DNA of 64,000 bases from CG2-30-46-19 sp034414555 (lineage in GTDB: Bacteria > Chloroflexota > Dehalococcoidia > GIF9 > AB-539-J10), in assembly GCA_034414555.1 (NCBI GenBank), contig DAOUMA010000005.1, positions 1 to 64,000 of the forward strand. Reading direction: 5' to 3'. A program made the translations under genes and the position numbers. Shown piece by piece: positions 1-8,794 of this stretch. The first letter of the stretch is position 1. The number at the start of each line of letters is the position of its first letter. The notes under the pieces are model-generated. The model ran no database searches and had not been told where the DNA came from. It was given only the letters and a program-made list of their open reading frames with translations.

Positions 1-497
1 CTTTCTTACAAAACATACAAAATATTAGCACGGGGCTGAGTTTGTCAATACCACTTATCTTAGCTTTAACTCATCACTGTGGGGTTGCTCATGGGAGGGA
101 CGCTAGGAGCGGCTGAACAAACTGACGGAATGTGCAGCTCGGGAGCGACACAGGGGATTCATATAGCTTGGGTCCGAATCCATCACGGGAGCCCAAGTTG
201 TTCAATATCTAGAACTTTTAGAGCAACATTTGCCTTTATCTAATTGAGTTCGAATCCCCTTAGGTGTGCCTTTCAGATCAGTTTCCGAACTTTTCTTCGA
301 GAAGAAGCAGCTGGTTCCGGCTTTACAATGGTTGCTTGTATCTTATCCAAAGTAATAGCTAGCTCTAGTTCACCTGCAGCAGTTGGTCAACTGTACTGGA
401 GTATGACATAAGTCATATATGGGTATTTATTTCCCGACGTATAATTATCTTAGAAGATAAAAGGTCAAGATTGTGAAAATGTAGGCAATAAATAAGT
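1..497. other. Non-coding stretch, no gene recognised
   Basis: I find no convincing reading frame or RNA gene here. A short hairpin (CTTGGG near 168 pairing with CCCAAG near 194) is visible. A string around 248-262 looks like the T-loop half of a tRNA (GTTCGAATC), but its flanks do not pair as a T arm, so at most it is a decayed tRNA 3' end. Confidence 0.4.
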
Positions 498-498
498 A

Positions 499-507
499 TG
501 GTATAAT
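499..507 (+). promoter_or_regulatory. Extended -10 promoter upstream of the sulfur gene cluster
   Basis: The string TGGTATAAT is a perfect TGnTATAAT extended -10 element, 24 bases before the ATG at 532. No good -35 box lies at the right distance, which is usual for extended -10 promoters. It would drive the tusA-like gene and probably the genes that follow on the same strand. Confidence 0.5.
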
Positions 508-531
508 TAAACCTGCGTGGAGGTATAAGAA

Positions 532-753
532 ATGTCTGAGATAAAGGTGGATTGCACAGGTGAAACCTGTCCGGTTCCTTTAGTTGAAACCCGGAAGGCC
601 TTAAGGAAAGCAAAAGAAGGTGACATTGTGGAGGTCATCGGAACTCATCCTTCTTCTAAAAAAGAGATACCAATGGCCGTCAAAGCTCTGGGGCTGGAAC
701 TTATGGACATTCAGGAGAAAGACGGAGTTTGGAAAATAAGGATACGCAGGTAG
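532..753 (+). CDS. TusA/SirA-family sulfur carrier protein
   Basis: A 73-residue protein of the TusA (SirA/YedF) family, which carries sulfur as a persulfide on one cysteine. The family signature CPVPLVETRKAL is complete, with the carrier Cys at about residue 14 in the context GETCPVP. Length is normal for the family. A GGAGG ribosome site sits 9-14 bases before the ATG. It is followed after 15 bases by a DsrE-like gene and then by IscS-like and IscU-like genes, so a role in passing sulfur to a DsrE-type partner or to Fe-S assembly is likely. In organisms that rely on sulfide rather than cysteine, TusA-like proteins are often found without the rest of the Tus relay; the exact partner cannot be read from sequence. 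Family call is firm, the role is inference. Confidence 0.88.
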   Translation: MSEIKVDCTGETCPVPLVETRKALRKAKEGDIVEVIGTHPSSKKEIPMAVKALGLELMDIQEKDGVWKIRIRR

Positions 754-768
754 AAGGAGGAAGTAACT

Positions 769-1188
769 ATGGCTAATAAAGCTACTATTGTAGTTCATAG
801 CGGTGATATGGACAAGGTTTACAGTGCCCTTATTATAGCTAATGGGGCACTGGCGATGGGGATGGAAGTATCGCTCTTCTTTACCTTTTGGGGTCTTCAA
901 CGCCTCAAGAAAGGCGGGTTGGAAAAGGGACCACTATCAAAAATGAACATTCTAGGCCTCGGCAAGTGGATGGTTAAACGGAAGATGAAGAAGGCTGGTT
1001 CGGCCTCTTTAGAGAAGCTTCTGCAGGACTTCAAGGAGCTTGGGGGTAAAATCATTGCCTGCGACATGACCATGGAAATAATGGGGGTAAAGAAGGAAGA
1101 CCTCCGTGATGATTTGATATCAGATTACGCTTCGGTGGGCACTTACATAAATGAGGCTAAAGAATCAAGTGTGACCCTCTTCATATGA
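769..1188 (+). CDS. DsrE/DsrF-like family protein (peroxiredoxin-family sulfur relay type)
   Basis: A 139-residue protein of the DsrE/DsrF/DrsH fold (the group often annotated as peroxiredoxin family protein). The N-terminus (TIVVHSGDMDKVYSALIIAN) and the following hydrophobic stretch with MGMEVSLFFTFWGLQRL are typical of this group. A Cys in IIACDMTMEIMG near residue 100 is in the position of the conserved sulfur-binding Cys of these proteins. TusA-DsrE pairs are known to pass sulfane sulfur between them, and here the two genes are 15 bases apart with a GGAGGAAG ribosome site between. It could alternatively serve another membrane-linked sulfur transfer function. Confidence 0.82.
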   Translation: MANKATIVVHSGDMDKVYSALIIANGALAMGMEVSLFFTFWGLQRLKKGGLEKGPLSKMNILGLGKWMVKRKMKKAGSASLEKLLQDFKELGGKIIACDMTMEIMGVKKEDLRDDLISDYASVGTYINEAKESSVTLFI

Positions 1189-1201
1189 GGGTGTTTAAAA
1201 A

Positions 1202-1253
1202 TGTAGTTGCCCAATTTATTGGGCAAATGCGCCTGATGAATCAGGCAACTACA
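1202..1253. repeat. REP-like palindromic element (branched hairpin)
   Basis: A 52-base element with outer arms TGTAGTTGCC (1202-1211) and GGCAACTACA (1244-1253), exact inverse complements. Inside are two more palindromes: TTGCCCAAT/ATTGGGCAA around 1207-1226 and GCCTGAT/ATCAGGC around 1231-1246. The parts overlap, so it can fold as a long hairpin or as two alternative stems. It lies between the DsrE-like and IscS-like genes and looks like a mobile REP/MITE element rather than a simple terminator. Confidence 0.75.
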
Positions 1254-1340
1254 GAAATTTGGGGGTGAAACATCTCTAATATGCCTAAAAGCGAACGCAA
1301 AATCAAAATTAAACAGCCTTCATATAGGCAGGAGGGAGGT

Positions 1341-2519
1341 ATGTTGGACAGACGACAGGTATATCTGGACAACTCAGCAGTCACCCGGCTGGATGAACGG
1401 GTACTGGAGGCAATGAAGCCGTATTTCTTCGATAAGTACGCCGTTGCCACCTCGGAATTTGCCTACTCTCAGGGCATAGAGGCTCGAGAGGTCCTGGACG
1501 GTGCTAGAGAGGCCCTGGCTGCGGCTCTGGGAGCAGCGTCTGGAGAGCTTATTTTCACCTCAGGAAGCACCGAATCCTCAAACATTGCCCTGAAGGGAGT
1601 AGCCCTGGCTCTTGGTAATAGCAAGGGGAAGCATATAATTGTGTCAAAAATCGAGGATTTTCCGGTACTTCACAGCGCAAGAGCCCTTGAGAGGCAGGGC
1701 TTTAAGGCGACCTATCTGGATGTAGATAGTGACGGCTTTGTGAATCTCGACAAGCTTAGAGATTCCATCACAAATGAGACCATTCTGGTTTCCATCCAGC
1801 ATGCCAACCAGGAGATTGGCACCATTCAGGATATTGCTAGTATTAGTCGTATCTGCGGCGAAAAAGGGACTCTGTTTCATACTGATGCGACTCATACCTT
1901 TACCCGGGTTCCCCTCGATGTCAGGAAGATACCTGTGGATTTAATCACGGTATCCGCCCATACTATCCATGGGCCAAGAGGCATCGGAGCACTGTACGTT
2001 CGTCAAGGGACAAGAATAGCCAAGTGGGTAGATGGAGGATTTCAGGAGTTCGACCTTCGGGCGGGACTGGAAAACATACCCGGTGCAGTGGGATTCACCA
2101 AAGCGGTAGAATTGGTCACGCCAGAAGAAACAAAGAGGTTACAATCAATGCGTGACCGTATTATTGACCGTATACTTGCCGAGATACCGCATACTACTCT
2201 CAATGGCCACCGCTGGAAGAGGCTCCCGCAGAACGCTAATATCTCGTTCCACTTCATAGAGGGTGAATCTATCACCCTGCATCTCGATATGCACGGTTTT
2301 GCTGTGAGCACCGGCTCTGCCTGTTTCAGCCGCTCTCTGGAGGGTAGTCACGTTATCTTTGGAATAGGTGGTGACCACGAAAGGGCACACGGGTCAATTC
2401 GTTTTACCTTCGGGCGTTACAACATTATGGAAGACGTCGATGCCGTGGTTCACACGCTGGCCGAGGTAGTGCCGGAGCTGAGAAGTATCAGCCCGTTGGG
2501 CAAACGAAATAAAGAGTAG
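1341..2519 (+). CDS. IscS/NifS-like protein lacking the PLP-binding lysine
   Basis: A 392-residue class V aminotransferase-fold protein aligned over its whole length with cysteine desulfurase IscS/NifS. The start at 1341 is chosen because GGAGGGAGG lies just upstream; an in-frame ATG at 1281 would add an unrelated 20-residue tail. The persulfide Cys is kept (TGSACFS, C328). However the motif that should be SxHKxxGPxGxG reads SAHTIHGPRGIG, so the Schiff-base lysine is Thr208. The PLP-stacking His (E. coli H104) is Asp106 and the PLP-phenol-contacting Gln (E. coli Q183) is His185, while the PLP-nitrogen Asp182 remains. It therefore should not be an ordinary desulfurase. Archaeoglobus fulgidus IscS likewise lacks the lysine, has no desulfurase activity and lends its Cys as a cluster ligand to IscU. 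The next gene is an IscU, 11 bases downstream. Inference: a scaffold partner rather than a sulfur donor. Confidence 0.88.
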   Translation: MLDRRQVYLDNSAVTRLDERVLEAMKPYFFDKYAVATSEFAYSQGIEAREVLDGAREALAAALGAASGELIFTSGSTESSNIALKGVALALGNSKGKHIIVSKIEDFPVLHSARALERQGFKATYLDVDSDGFVNLDKLRDSITNETILVSIQHANQEIGTIQDIASISRICGEKGTLFHTDATHTFTRVPLDVRKIPVDLITVSAHTIHGPRGIGALYVRQGTRIAKWVDGGFQEFDLRAGLENIPGAVGFTKAVELVTPEETKRLQSMRDRIIDRILAEIPHTTLNGHRWKRLPQNANISFHFIEGESITLHLDMHGFAVSTGSACFSRSLEGSHVIFGIGGDHERAHGSIRFTFGRYNIMEDVDAVVHTLAEVVPELRSISPLGKRNKE

Positions 2520-2530
2520 GAGGAGTAGAG

Positions 2531-3166
2531 ATGAGATTTCCATATAGTGAAACGGTACTGGAGCACTTTCGACACCCGCACAATGTAGGTAAGATTGATA
2601 ATCCCGACGGAAAGGCGATGGAAGGCAGTCCGGCCTGCGGCGATATGGTGGCTGTATATATTAATGTTGACCCAAAGACGAATACTATCTCAGACATCAA
2701 ATTCGAATCTTATGGCTGTGCTTCTAACATCGCTACTGGCTCTATCATTACGGAACTGGCCAAGGGGAAGACATTGGATGAAGCCAAGAAGATTACCTGG
2801 AAGGAAGCATCAGATGCACTGGGAGGGCTTCCCAAAATCAAAGTCCATTGCTCGGTACTTGCCATAGAAGGTCTACGTTCGGCCATTGAAAACTACGAAG
2901 AGCGCCACGGTCTGGTTAAGGAGAAAAAGCCGACCACGGTAGAGGTGGTTCGTCAGCGCCTCAAGAAGGTTATAAACCCTCTGACCGGGTTAAGCGTGGT
3001 GCGTACAAATCTGGTGCGAGACATTGAGGTAAAGGATGGTGCTGTCCGAGTGGTGATTGACTTACCTCCGGACCACCAGTTTGCTGCGGCAATAAGGGAA
3101 GAGATAACAGAGAAAATAGAGCCACTCTGGGACGTAAAAGAAGTAGCGGTTGAATTTAGGGCATAG
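2531..3166 (+). CDS. IscU Fe-S scaffold fused to a DUF59/MIP18-like domain
   Basis: A 211-residue protein. Residues 1-130 are IscU/NifU-N: the three cluster-ligand cysteines are C36 (PACGD, with the usual Asp at 38), C63 (YGCASN) and C107 (VHCS), so the scaffold should bind [2Fe-2S]. Residues about 137-211 match the DUF59 (MIP18/PaaD/SufT) family by its pattern VxxxLKKVINPxTGxSVVxxxLVRDIEVKDG, but without the Cys seen in many members. DUF59 proteins act in Fe-S cluster maturation or transfer. The gene directly follows the lysine-less IscS-like gene with its own GGAGGAG site. The canonical HscAB-binding LPPVK motif is replaced by LPKIK. Domain calls are secure; the fusion is the unusual part. 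Confidence 0.88.
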   Translation: MRFPYSETVLEHFRHPHNVGKIDNPDGKAMEGSPACGDMVAVYINVDPKTNTISDIKFESYGCASNIATGSIITELAKGKTLDEAKKITWKEASDALGGLPKIKVHCSVLAIEGLRSAIENYEERHGLVKEKKPTTVEVVRQRLKKVINPLTGLSVVRTNLVRDIEVKDGAVRVVIDLPPDHQFAAAIREEITEKIEPLWDVKEVAVEFRA

Positions 3167-3210
3167 AAGTCCGACAGAACTCTGGGTTCAGACGCGGTTC
3201 CGGGAACATA

Positions 3211-5718
3211 ATGGGGGGAAAGGCTACTCCTAATAGTAAGAAAACAGAAAAGGCCAGTATTCACATAATCGGGATGGCCTGCACTACCTGTGCCGCCACT
3301 ATCGAGAAAGGACTTAAAGAAACACCCGGTGTGGAGCAGGCAAATGTGAGCTTTGCCTCGGAAAAAGCTTCTGTAGAATATGACCCCTCCAGGGTAGACC
3401 TTACCAAAATTAAGAATATCATCTCTCAACTGGGCTACGGGGTAGCCACCAAGAAATCTATCTTCCCTGTAGGTGGAATGACCTGTGCCTCCTGCGTCGC
3501 CCGAGTAGAGGGGGCTCTCTCCAGTGTGGCCGGGGTAGTTTCCGCCAATGTTAATCTAGCGTTAGAGAAAGCTACTGTGGAGTACGCAGATGGAACGAGC
3601 ATAGCTGACCTCCAGCAGGCAGTGAAAGATGCCGGCTATGAACTTGGCTCGGAAGCCGAGACGCTGGAAGATGTGTCCGCTGCTTCACAGCGAGAACTCC
3701 GCGGCATAAGGAACAGGTTTATCGTTGCCGCTATCCTTGCCTCATCAATTATGGCTTTAATATGGGTTCCCTCATTCGCCGGGAAACCATATTTACTCTG
3801 GGCACTGGCCACGCCGGTGCAGTTCTGGGCAGGCTGGCGATTCTACGTGGGTGCCTGGGGTGCGTTAAGACACAAAACTGCTGATATGAATATGCTGGTG
3901 GCCGTGGGCACCTCAGCTGCCTACTTTTATAGTATGATAGCTGTTCTCTTCCCAGGCCTTTTTGCTGCTGCCGGGGAAGGGCTTGGTCTCTACTTCGATA
4001 CCTCAGCAATGATTATTACCCTGATACTGCTTGGTCGCCTCTTGGAAACACGGGCCAGAGGACAGACTTCAGAAGCGATAAAGAAGCTCATTGGACTGAA
4101 TCCTAAGACAGCCGTGGTTATCCGTGACGATAAAGAAACAGAAATTCCTGTAGATGATGTCCAGGTTGGTGACCTCATTCTGGTACGACCAGGAGAGCGA
4201 GTACCGGTGGATGGTATTATTCGCCAGGGATATTCCAGCATTGATGAGTCCATGATTACCGGGGAGAGCATTCCTGTGGAGAAAAAGGCAGGTGACGAAG
4301 TTATCGGTGCCTCCATTAATAAGACAGGCAGCTTCAAGTTCGAGGCAACCAGGGTGGGTAAAGATACCACCCTGGCTCAAATTATCCGGCTGGTGGACGA
4401 AGCCCAGGGAAGCAAGGCACCTATTCAGCGATTGGCCGATGTCATCGCCAGCTACTTCGTACCGATAGTAATCGGAATTGCCATCATTACCTTCGTAGTA
4501 TGGTACTTTGCCGGACCATCCCCAGCTCTTACCTATGCCATCCTCAACTTTGTGGCGGTGCTTATCATTGCCTGTCCCTGCGCCATGGGGCTGGCGACAC
4601 CAACGGCGATTATCGTGGGCACAGGTAAAGGAGCCGAGCATGGTGTTCTTATCCGGAGTGCTGAGACACTGGAGAGGTCTCATAAAATAGGTGCTGTGCT
4701 GCTGGATAAAACAGGCACTCTAACTCAGGGCAAACCCGAGGTAACTGATATTCTCGCTCTCCCTTCTTCTTCTCAGGAAGAGGTTCTCCGGCTGGCAGCC
4801 TCGGCCGAGCGTGATTCGGAGCATCCACTCGGTGAGGCTATACTCAGGGCTGCTTCGGAGAAGAAGCTGCCGGTATCTTCAGCCTCTGATTTTAACGCTA
4901 TCCCCGGACACGGTGTCGAGGCTTTAGTAGAAGGCAAAAGGCTTCTACTGGGCAACCTCAGGCTAATGCGTGAAAAAGGCCTTTCCTTAAATGGACTGGA
5001 GGAAGAAGCCGAGCGGCTCTGGGCGAAAGGCAAGACAGTGATGTTTTTGGGTGTAGATAACCAAATAGCGGGCATTATTGCTCTGGCTGATACCCTTAAG
5101 CCGAATGCCCGAGCGGTTGTGGATGCGCTGCATAATATGGGTATTGAGGTGGTGATGCTCACCGGAGACAACCGGCGCACTGCCGAGGCTATTGCTGGGG
5201 AGGTGGGCATTGACCGTGTCCTGGCTGAAGTGCTGCCGGAACATAAAGCCGGGGAGGTCAAGAAGCTCCAGCAGGAAGGGAAAGTGGTAGCAATGGTGGG
5301 AGACGGGATAAACGATGCCCCAGCCCTGGCTCAAGCGGATGTAGGCATCGCCATTGGTACCGGTACCGATGTGGCCATGGAAAGCGGAGATATTACGCTG
5401 ATTAGCGGTGATTTAGGGGGAATTGTGACTTCTGTATCCTTGAGCAAACGCACTATGAGAACTATTAAGCAGAACCTCTTCTGGGCTTTTGCCTACAATA
5501 CCACCCTTATCCCGGTGGCGGCAGGAGTATTGTACTTTGCCTTCAGGAATACCGGTGTTCCTCCAGAGCTTCACTTTATTCTGGGCAACTATGGTTTCTT
5601 AAATCCAATCTTGGCGGCAGCGGCTATGGCCGCCAGCTCTATCACCGTAGTATCTAACTCGTTGCGTCTCAAAAGGTTCAGGCCGACCAGCCTTGAAACA
5701 ACTAAAGGAGGTGCGTAA
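3211..5718 (+). CDS. copA: Copper-transporting P1B-type ATPase (CopA-like)
   Basis: An 835-residue heavy-metal P-type ATPase. Two N-terminal metal-binding domains carry GMACTTC and GMTCASC. The CPC metal site is in the membrane (IIACPCAMGLATP), the phosphorylation site is DKTGTLT, the HP motif is SEHPL, and TGDN and GDGIND hinge motifs are present. The last two helices have YN (FAYNTTLIP) and MxxSS (MAASS), which define the Cu(I) subgroup. It exports Cu(I) from the cytoplasm, or loads cuproproteins. It lies 44 bases after the iscU gene and its stop abuts the ATG of a YHS-domain gene. Substrate is known from the motif class, not shown here. Confidence 0.94.
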   Translation: MGGKATPNSKKTEKASIHIIGMACTTCAATIEKGLKETPGVEQANVSFASEKASVEYDPSRVDLTKIKNIISQLGYGVATKKSIFPVGGMTCASCVARVEGALSSVAGVVSANVNLALEKATVEYADGTSIADLQQAVKDAGYELGSEAETLEDVSAASQRELRGIRNRFIVAAILASSIMALIWVPSFAGKPYLLWALATPVQFWAGWRFYVGAWGALRHKTADMNMLVAVGTSAAYFYSMIAVLFPGLFAAAGEGLGLYFDTSAMIITLILLGRLLETRARGQTSEAIKKLIGLNPKTAVVIRDDKETEIPVDDVQVGDLILVRPGERVPVDGIIRQGYSSIDESMITGESIPVEKKAGDEVIGASINKTGSFKFEATRVGKDTTLAQIIRLVDEAQGSKAPIQRLADVIASYFVPIVIGIAIITFVVWYFAGPSPALTYAILNFVAVLIIACPCAMGLATPTAIIVGTGKGAEHGVLIRSAETLERSHKIGAVLLDKTGTLTQGKPEVTDILALPSSSQEEVLRLAASAERDSEHPLGEAILRAASEKKLPVSSASDFNAIPGHGVEALVEGKRLLLGNLRLMREKGLSLNGLEEEAERLWAKGKTVMFLGVDNQIAGIIALADTLKPNARAVVDALHNMGIEVVMLTGDNRRTAEAIAGEVGIDRVLAEVLPEHKAGEVKKLQQEGKVVAMVGDGINDAPALAQADVGIAIGTGTDVAMESGDITLISGDLGGIVTSVSLSKRTMRTIKQNLFWAFAYNTTLIPVAAGVLYFAFRNTGVPPELHFILGNYGFLNPILAAAAMAASSITVVSNSLRLKRFRPTSLETTKGGA

Positions 5719-5874
5719 ATGGCGATTGACCCGGTTTGCAAGATGGAAGTGGATGAGAGCAAGGCAGCAGCTACCTCTGAGTACAAGGGAAAGAAATACT
5801 ACTTCTGCGCTATGGGCTGCAAGAAAGCTTTCGACCAGAACCCGGAGAAATACCTCGCCGAGGAAAAGAAATAG
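5719..5874 (+). CDS. YHS-domain small metal-binding protein
   Basis: A 51-residue protein that consists only of a YHS domain: DPVCKMEV at the start, YKGKKYYFCAMGCKKAF in the middle and NPEKYL at the end. The ATG immediately follows the stop codon of the copper ATPase, with the ribosome site AAAGGAGG inside the ATPase gene, so the two are translationally coupled. YHS domains are common as C-terminal domains of copper ATPases or as separate partners and probably bind a metal through the Cys residues. It is complete in spite of its small size. Confidence 0.88.
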   Translation: MAIDPVCKMEVDESKAAATSEYKGKKYYFCAMGCKKAFDQNPEKYLAEEKK

Positions 5875-6040
5875 GTCTGTAGCTTGTCCAGCAGTCCATC
5901 GGAATGTTATCCGGATAAGGGGACATAGTAACGCAACATTCATGACGGTTGTGTAGCCTCTACGATGACCGTCTCTTGACAGTGGTGACTATATCTGAGC
6001 AAAATGAAAGGAAAAGTTCTATAAAAAGGGGGTTATTCAG

Positions 6041-6592
6041 ATGCACGCAATAACAATGGCTAATCTCAGGAATGCTCACGGCGGTGAATCAATGGCCCAC
6101 ATGCGTTACTTGATTTGGGGTAATCAGGCAGAGAAAGAGGGACTCCCCAATGTCGCTCGTCTGTTCCGAGCCATTGCCTTTGCTGAAACGGTTCACGCCA
6201 CCAACCATTTCCGCGAGCTTAAAGACAACTTCGGGGACTCGCTGTGCGCTTCGATGGCTGTCTTTGGCTTGGGCAGCATGTCTCAGAATCTACAGGGAGG
6301 TATCAATGGAGAAACCTATGAGATTAATGAGATGTACCCGACTTACCTTGAGACTGCCCGGTTTCAGGGAGAAAAGGGCGCGGAACTGAGCTTCCACTAC
6401 GCCCTTGAGGGAGAGCGGACACACCGGGCACTGTTCCAGAAGGCCAAGGAGGCTGTTGATTCCCGAGGCAAGGATATGGACCTGGGTCCGGTGCGGGTGT
6501 GCCCTGTTTGCGGGTGGACCCACGAGGGAGATATGCCTGAGAAATGCCCGATATGTGGTGCGACCAAGGACAAAATCAAGACCTTTGCTTAA
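6041..6592 (+). CDS. Rubrerythrin
   Basis: A 183-residue rubrerythrin: an N-terminal ferritin-like four-helix domain with the diiron-site glutamates (GGESMAHMRY, AFAETVHATNH, EKGAELSFHYALEGE) and a C-terminal rubredoxin-like domain with CPVCGW and CPICGA from about residue 148. It reduces hydrogen peroxide in anaerobes with electrons from NADH through rubredoxin-type carriers. An AAAGGGGG site precedes the ATG. It stands alone, 166 bases after the YHS gene. Its presence supports an anaerobic host. Confidence 0.93.
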   Translation: MHAITMANLRNAHGGESMAHMRYLIWGNQAEKEGLPNVARLFRAIAFAETVHATNHFRELKDNFGDSLCASMAVFGLGSMSQNLQGGINGETYEINEMYPTYLETARFQGEKGAELSFHYALEGERTHRALFQKAKEAVDSRGKDMDLGPVRVCPVCGWTHEGDMPEKCPICGATKDKIKTFA

Positions 6593-6714
6593 AAGTCCCG
6601 CCGCTTCTCTCCAACCTGCGGGATGCTGAGTAATCCTCGGCTTTGTTCAACCTCGCCGCATAAAACCTCATACTGTGCAGCCGGTAATCTATACCTGAGA
6701 TACGTCAAGCAAAG

Positions 6715-6966
6715 CTAGGCCACCGGCACGTACTCTACTGCGCCAGCTGATGTCTTAGCCACGGCTGACGTAAGCCCCACTGCCCTTCTTGAGCGCACAA
6801 TGACCCCATGAACGCCAGTCGCCTCGGCAGTTCTTAAAATTGCGTCCAGCTTCTGTAGGTCCTGGATTCCGTCCCGGACAACATATAGAGGAGGCTTAGC
6901 CCTTTCTTTAGATTTTCCGTATGGTTTTGGCTGGTAATCACTGTATGAGAGGGATGCCTTTACCAT
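6715..6966 (-). pseudogene. Fragment of an RlmB/SpoU-type 23S rRNA 2'-O-methyltransferase
   Basis: The minus-strand reading gives about 83 residues ending in VPVA. It holds PLYVVRDGIQDLQKLDAILR, then TGVHGVIV, RRAVGLTSAVAKTSAGAVE. This is clearly the middle of a SpoU/TrmH-type methyltransferase of the RlmB kind, where LDGVQDPHNLGAILRTA is usual. The N-terminal substrate domain and the C-terminal knot half are absent, and a stop follows directly. The rest of the stretch 6593-7419 has no other gene I can support. Confidence 0.75.
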
Positions 6967-7419
6967 TATCAGTCTGGCGTAATGTGGATAAGTGGCAAGT
7001 GGTGGATAGCTGGGAGAAATATAGACCTGTGGATGAAACACTTCATCGTATTGTTTACCCCGGGATAGCCCAGTGCTCTGATTACTTTTTGGAATTGCAC
7101 GATTTGAACTTACCTCAACAGTCAAAACGCCAGACAGGGCTTACGTCACTTTGTCGCTATTGAGAAAGGAAATGGACTTGGGCGTATTACGGACATGCCA
7201 TAAAAAGAAAATCTAGGCCAAAATTATGGCAAAAGTGGTGAGCTAGATAGCTTGACGAAAGAATTAGCGACCACGTAGAATACCGTTTAAATAAGCGGGG
7301 TATTCTTCCGACTCAGGAAGTGGTAGTTTACGGAAGGAGAAAAACTGAGGTTACTGGGTGGTCTGGTGGTAGCTGAAGTGAGAGAAGAAATTCTAGGTCG
7401 CTTTGAAGTGTTATTGAAG

Positions 7420-8730
7420 ATGTCTTTGTATGGCTGTGATACCTGGGTAGCAATGAAGGATATTACCAAAACCGGGATGGTTATCCTTGCCAAAAACAGC
7501 GACCGTCCCGTTGATGATTGTCAACCTCTGGTACATCATCCTAGAAAGACCTGGCCAGAAGGGAATATGCTTAAACTTGAATATCGAGAAATTCCTCAGA
7601 CAAAAGTTACCTATGCTACTCTTGGCTCAAGTCCTTACTGGTGTTGGGGTTATGAAGAAGGTATCAATGAATATGGTGTTGCGGCGGGCAATGAGGCAGT
7701 TTATACAAAATCCCTTAAGGAACTCAAGGCGGCAGAAAAGAAAGGGGCAAGAGAAGAATTAGGACTTTTAGGAATGGACCTGCTCCGGCTCGGTTTGGAA
7801 AGAGGGAAGACAGCTCATGAGGTTCTGAAGGTAATAACTGATCTTGTCGCCGAATATGGACAGTGGGGTGCGGGATTTCCTGGGATAGACCATTGCAAAG
7901 GGAGTTATGACAATTCTTTTCTCATTGCGGATGCAAAAGAATCCTGGATTTTAGAAACTGTGGGCCGCCGCTGGATAGCAAGAAAAATAAACTATGGATA
8001 TGGTGCTATTTCAAATGGACTGGGTATTGGGACCAAATGGGATTTGGCAAGCTCTGATATTATAGACTATGCGCTAGAAAAGGGTTGGTGTCCCACGGCA
8101 AGAAAAGAATCATTTAACTTTGCGCAGGCTTACGGTGATCGAAAAGAGAAGTTGCTCAATCTTGCCGGCTGGCGAGCTAAAAAAACTGCCGGGTTACTTG
8201 GGAAAAAGAAAGAAATTTCTTTTACCTCGATGATGCAAATAGCAAAGACACATTTTCCGCCCATCTGTATGCACAAATTGCCTTCAGGGACGGGCTGGGT
8301 AAGAACAGCCAGTTCAGCCATCGCCATTATTCCGGAGCCCGGCGATAAGTTAGTTCAATTCTGGTGGACGCCTGGCCCTCCTTGCCGTGGTATTTATATT
8401 CCTTTCTTTATTGACGGGAATAAGATTCCGGAAATTGTTTCCCGGGCGGGGAAAGCGGGCAAAAGTGTTACCCCGGCGCCAGATGCGAAAAAGGATGAAT
8501 TCTCTGCTGAGTCCTACTGGTGGCTTTTGCGGAAACTTTTTGACAACGCTAAAAGAAAAAAGGAAACGCGAAAAACTTTTGCCCATATGCAGGGAAAATG
8601 GCTAAATGAAGTCGGGGATATTGAGAAAGAAGCCATTAGCTTGAAAAAAGATGGGAAAAAGGAAGAGTGTGCCGGCATCTTGAATAACTTCACTTCGAGA
8701 TGCATAACTGAGGTTTTAGCTATTATTTAG
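7420..8730 (+). CDS. Peptidase family C69 (dipeptidase/secernin-like)
   Basis: A 436-residue Ntn-hydrolase-fold protein of family C69. The start at 7420 gives MSLYGCDTWVAM: Cys6 begins the mature chain as the N-terminal nucleophile after removal of a five-residue propeptide, as is usual in the family (CDTxVAL). A GTG at 7366 would add 18 residues but has no better ribosome site. Further family features are ILAKNSDR, the WGYEEGINEYGVAAGNEAV block and KGSYDNSFLIADAKESWILE. Family members hydrolyse dipeptides or act as acylases; the substrate is unknown here. It stands alone between decayed sequence and a repeat tract. Confidence 0.85.
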   Translation: MSLYGCDTWVAMKDITKTGMVILAKNSDRPVDDCQPLVHHPRKTWPEGNMLKLEYREIPQTKVTYATLGSSPYWCWGYEEGINEYGVAAGNEAVYTKSLKELKAAEKKGAREELGLLGMDLLRLGLERGKTAHEVLKVITDLVAEYGQWGAGFPGIDHCKGSYDNSFLIADAKESWILETVGRRWIARKINYGYGAISNGLGIGTKWDLASSDIIDYALEKGWCPTARKESFNFAQAYGDRKEKLLNLAGWRAKKTAGLLGKKKEISFTSMMQIAKTHFPPICMHKLPSGTGWVRTASSAIAIIPEPGDKLVQFWWTPGPPCRGIYIPFFIDGNKIPEIVSRAGKAGKSVTPAPDAKKDEFSAESYWWLLRKLFDNAKRKKETRKTFAHMQGKWLNEVGDIEKEAISLKKDGKKEECAGILNNFTSRCITEVLAII

Positions 8731-8794
8731 CCGCGGATTTAACTGATTTATATTTTGAAAATAACACGAAAAAGAGTCTGCGCTTTTCTCCGAA

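Noticed and set aside
248..270. T-loop-like string GTTCGAATCCCC near the window start, possible tRNA
   Set aside because: The flanking bases do not form a T stem, and no anticodon or acceptor stem can be placed upstream.
1281..1340. Longer N-terminus for the IscS-like protein from the ATG at 1281
   Set aside because: The added residues do not resemble the family, and the strong GGAGGGAGG site lies before the ATG at 1341.
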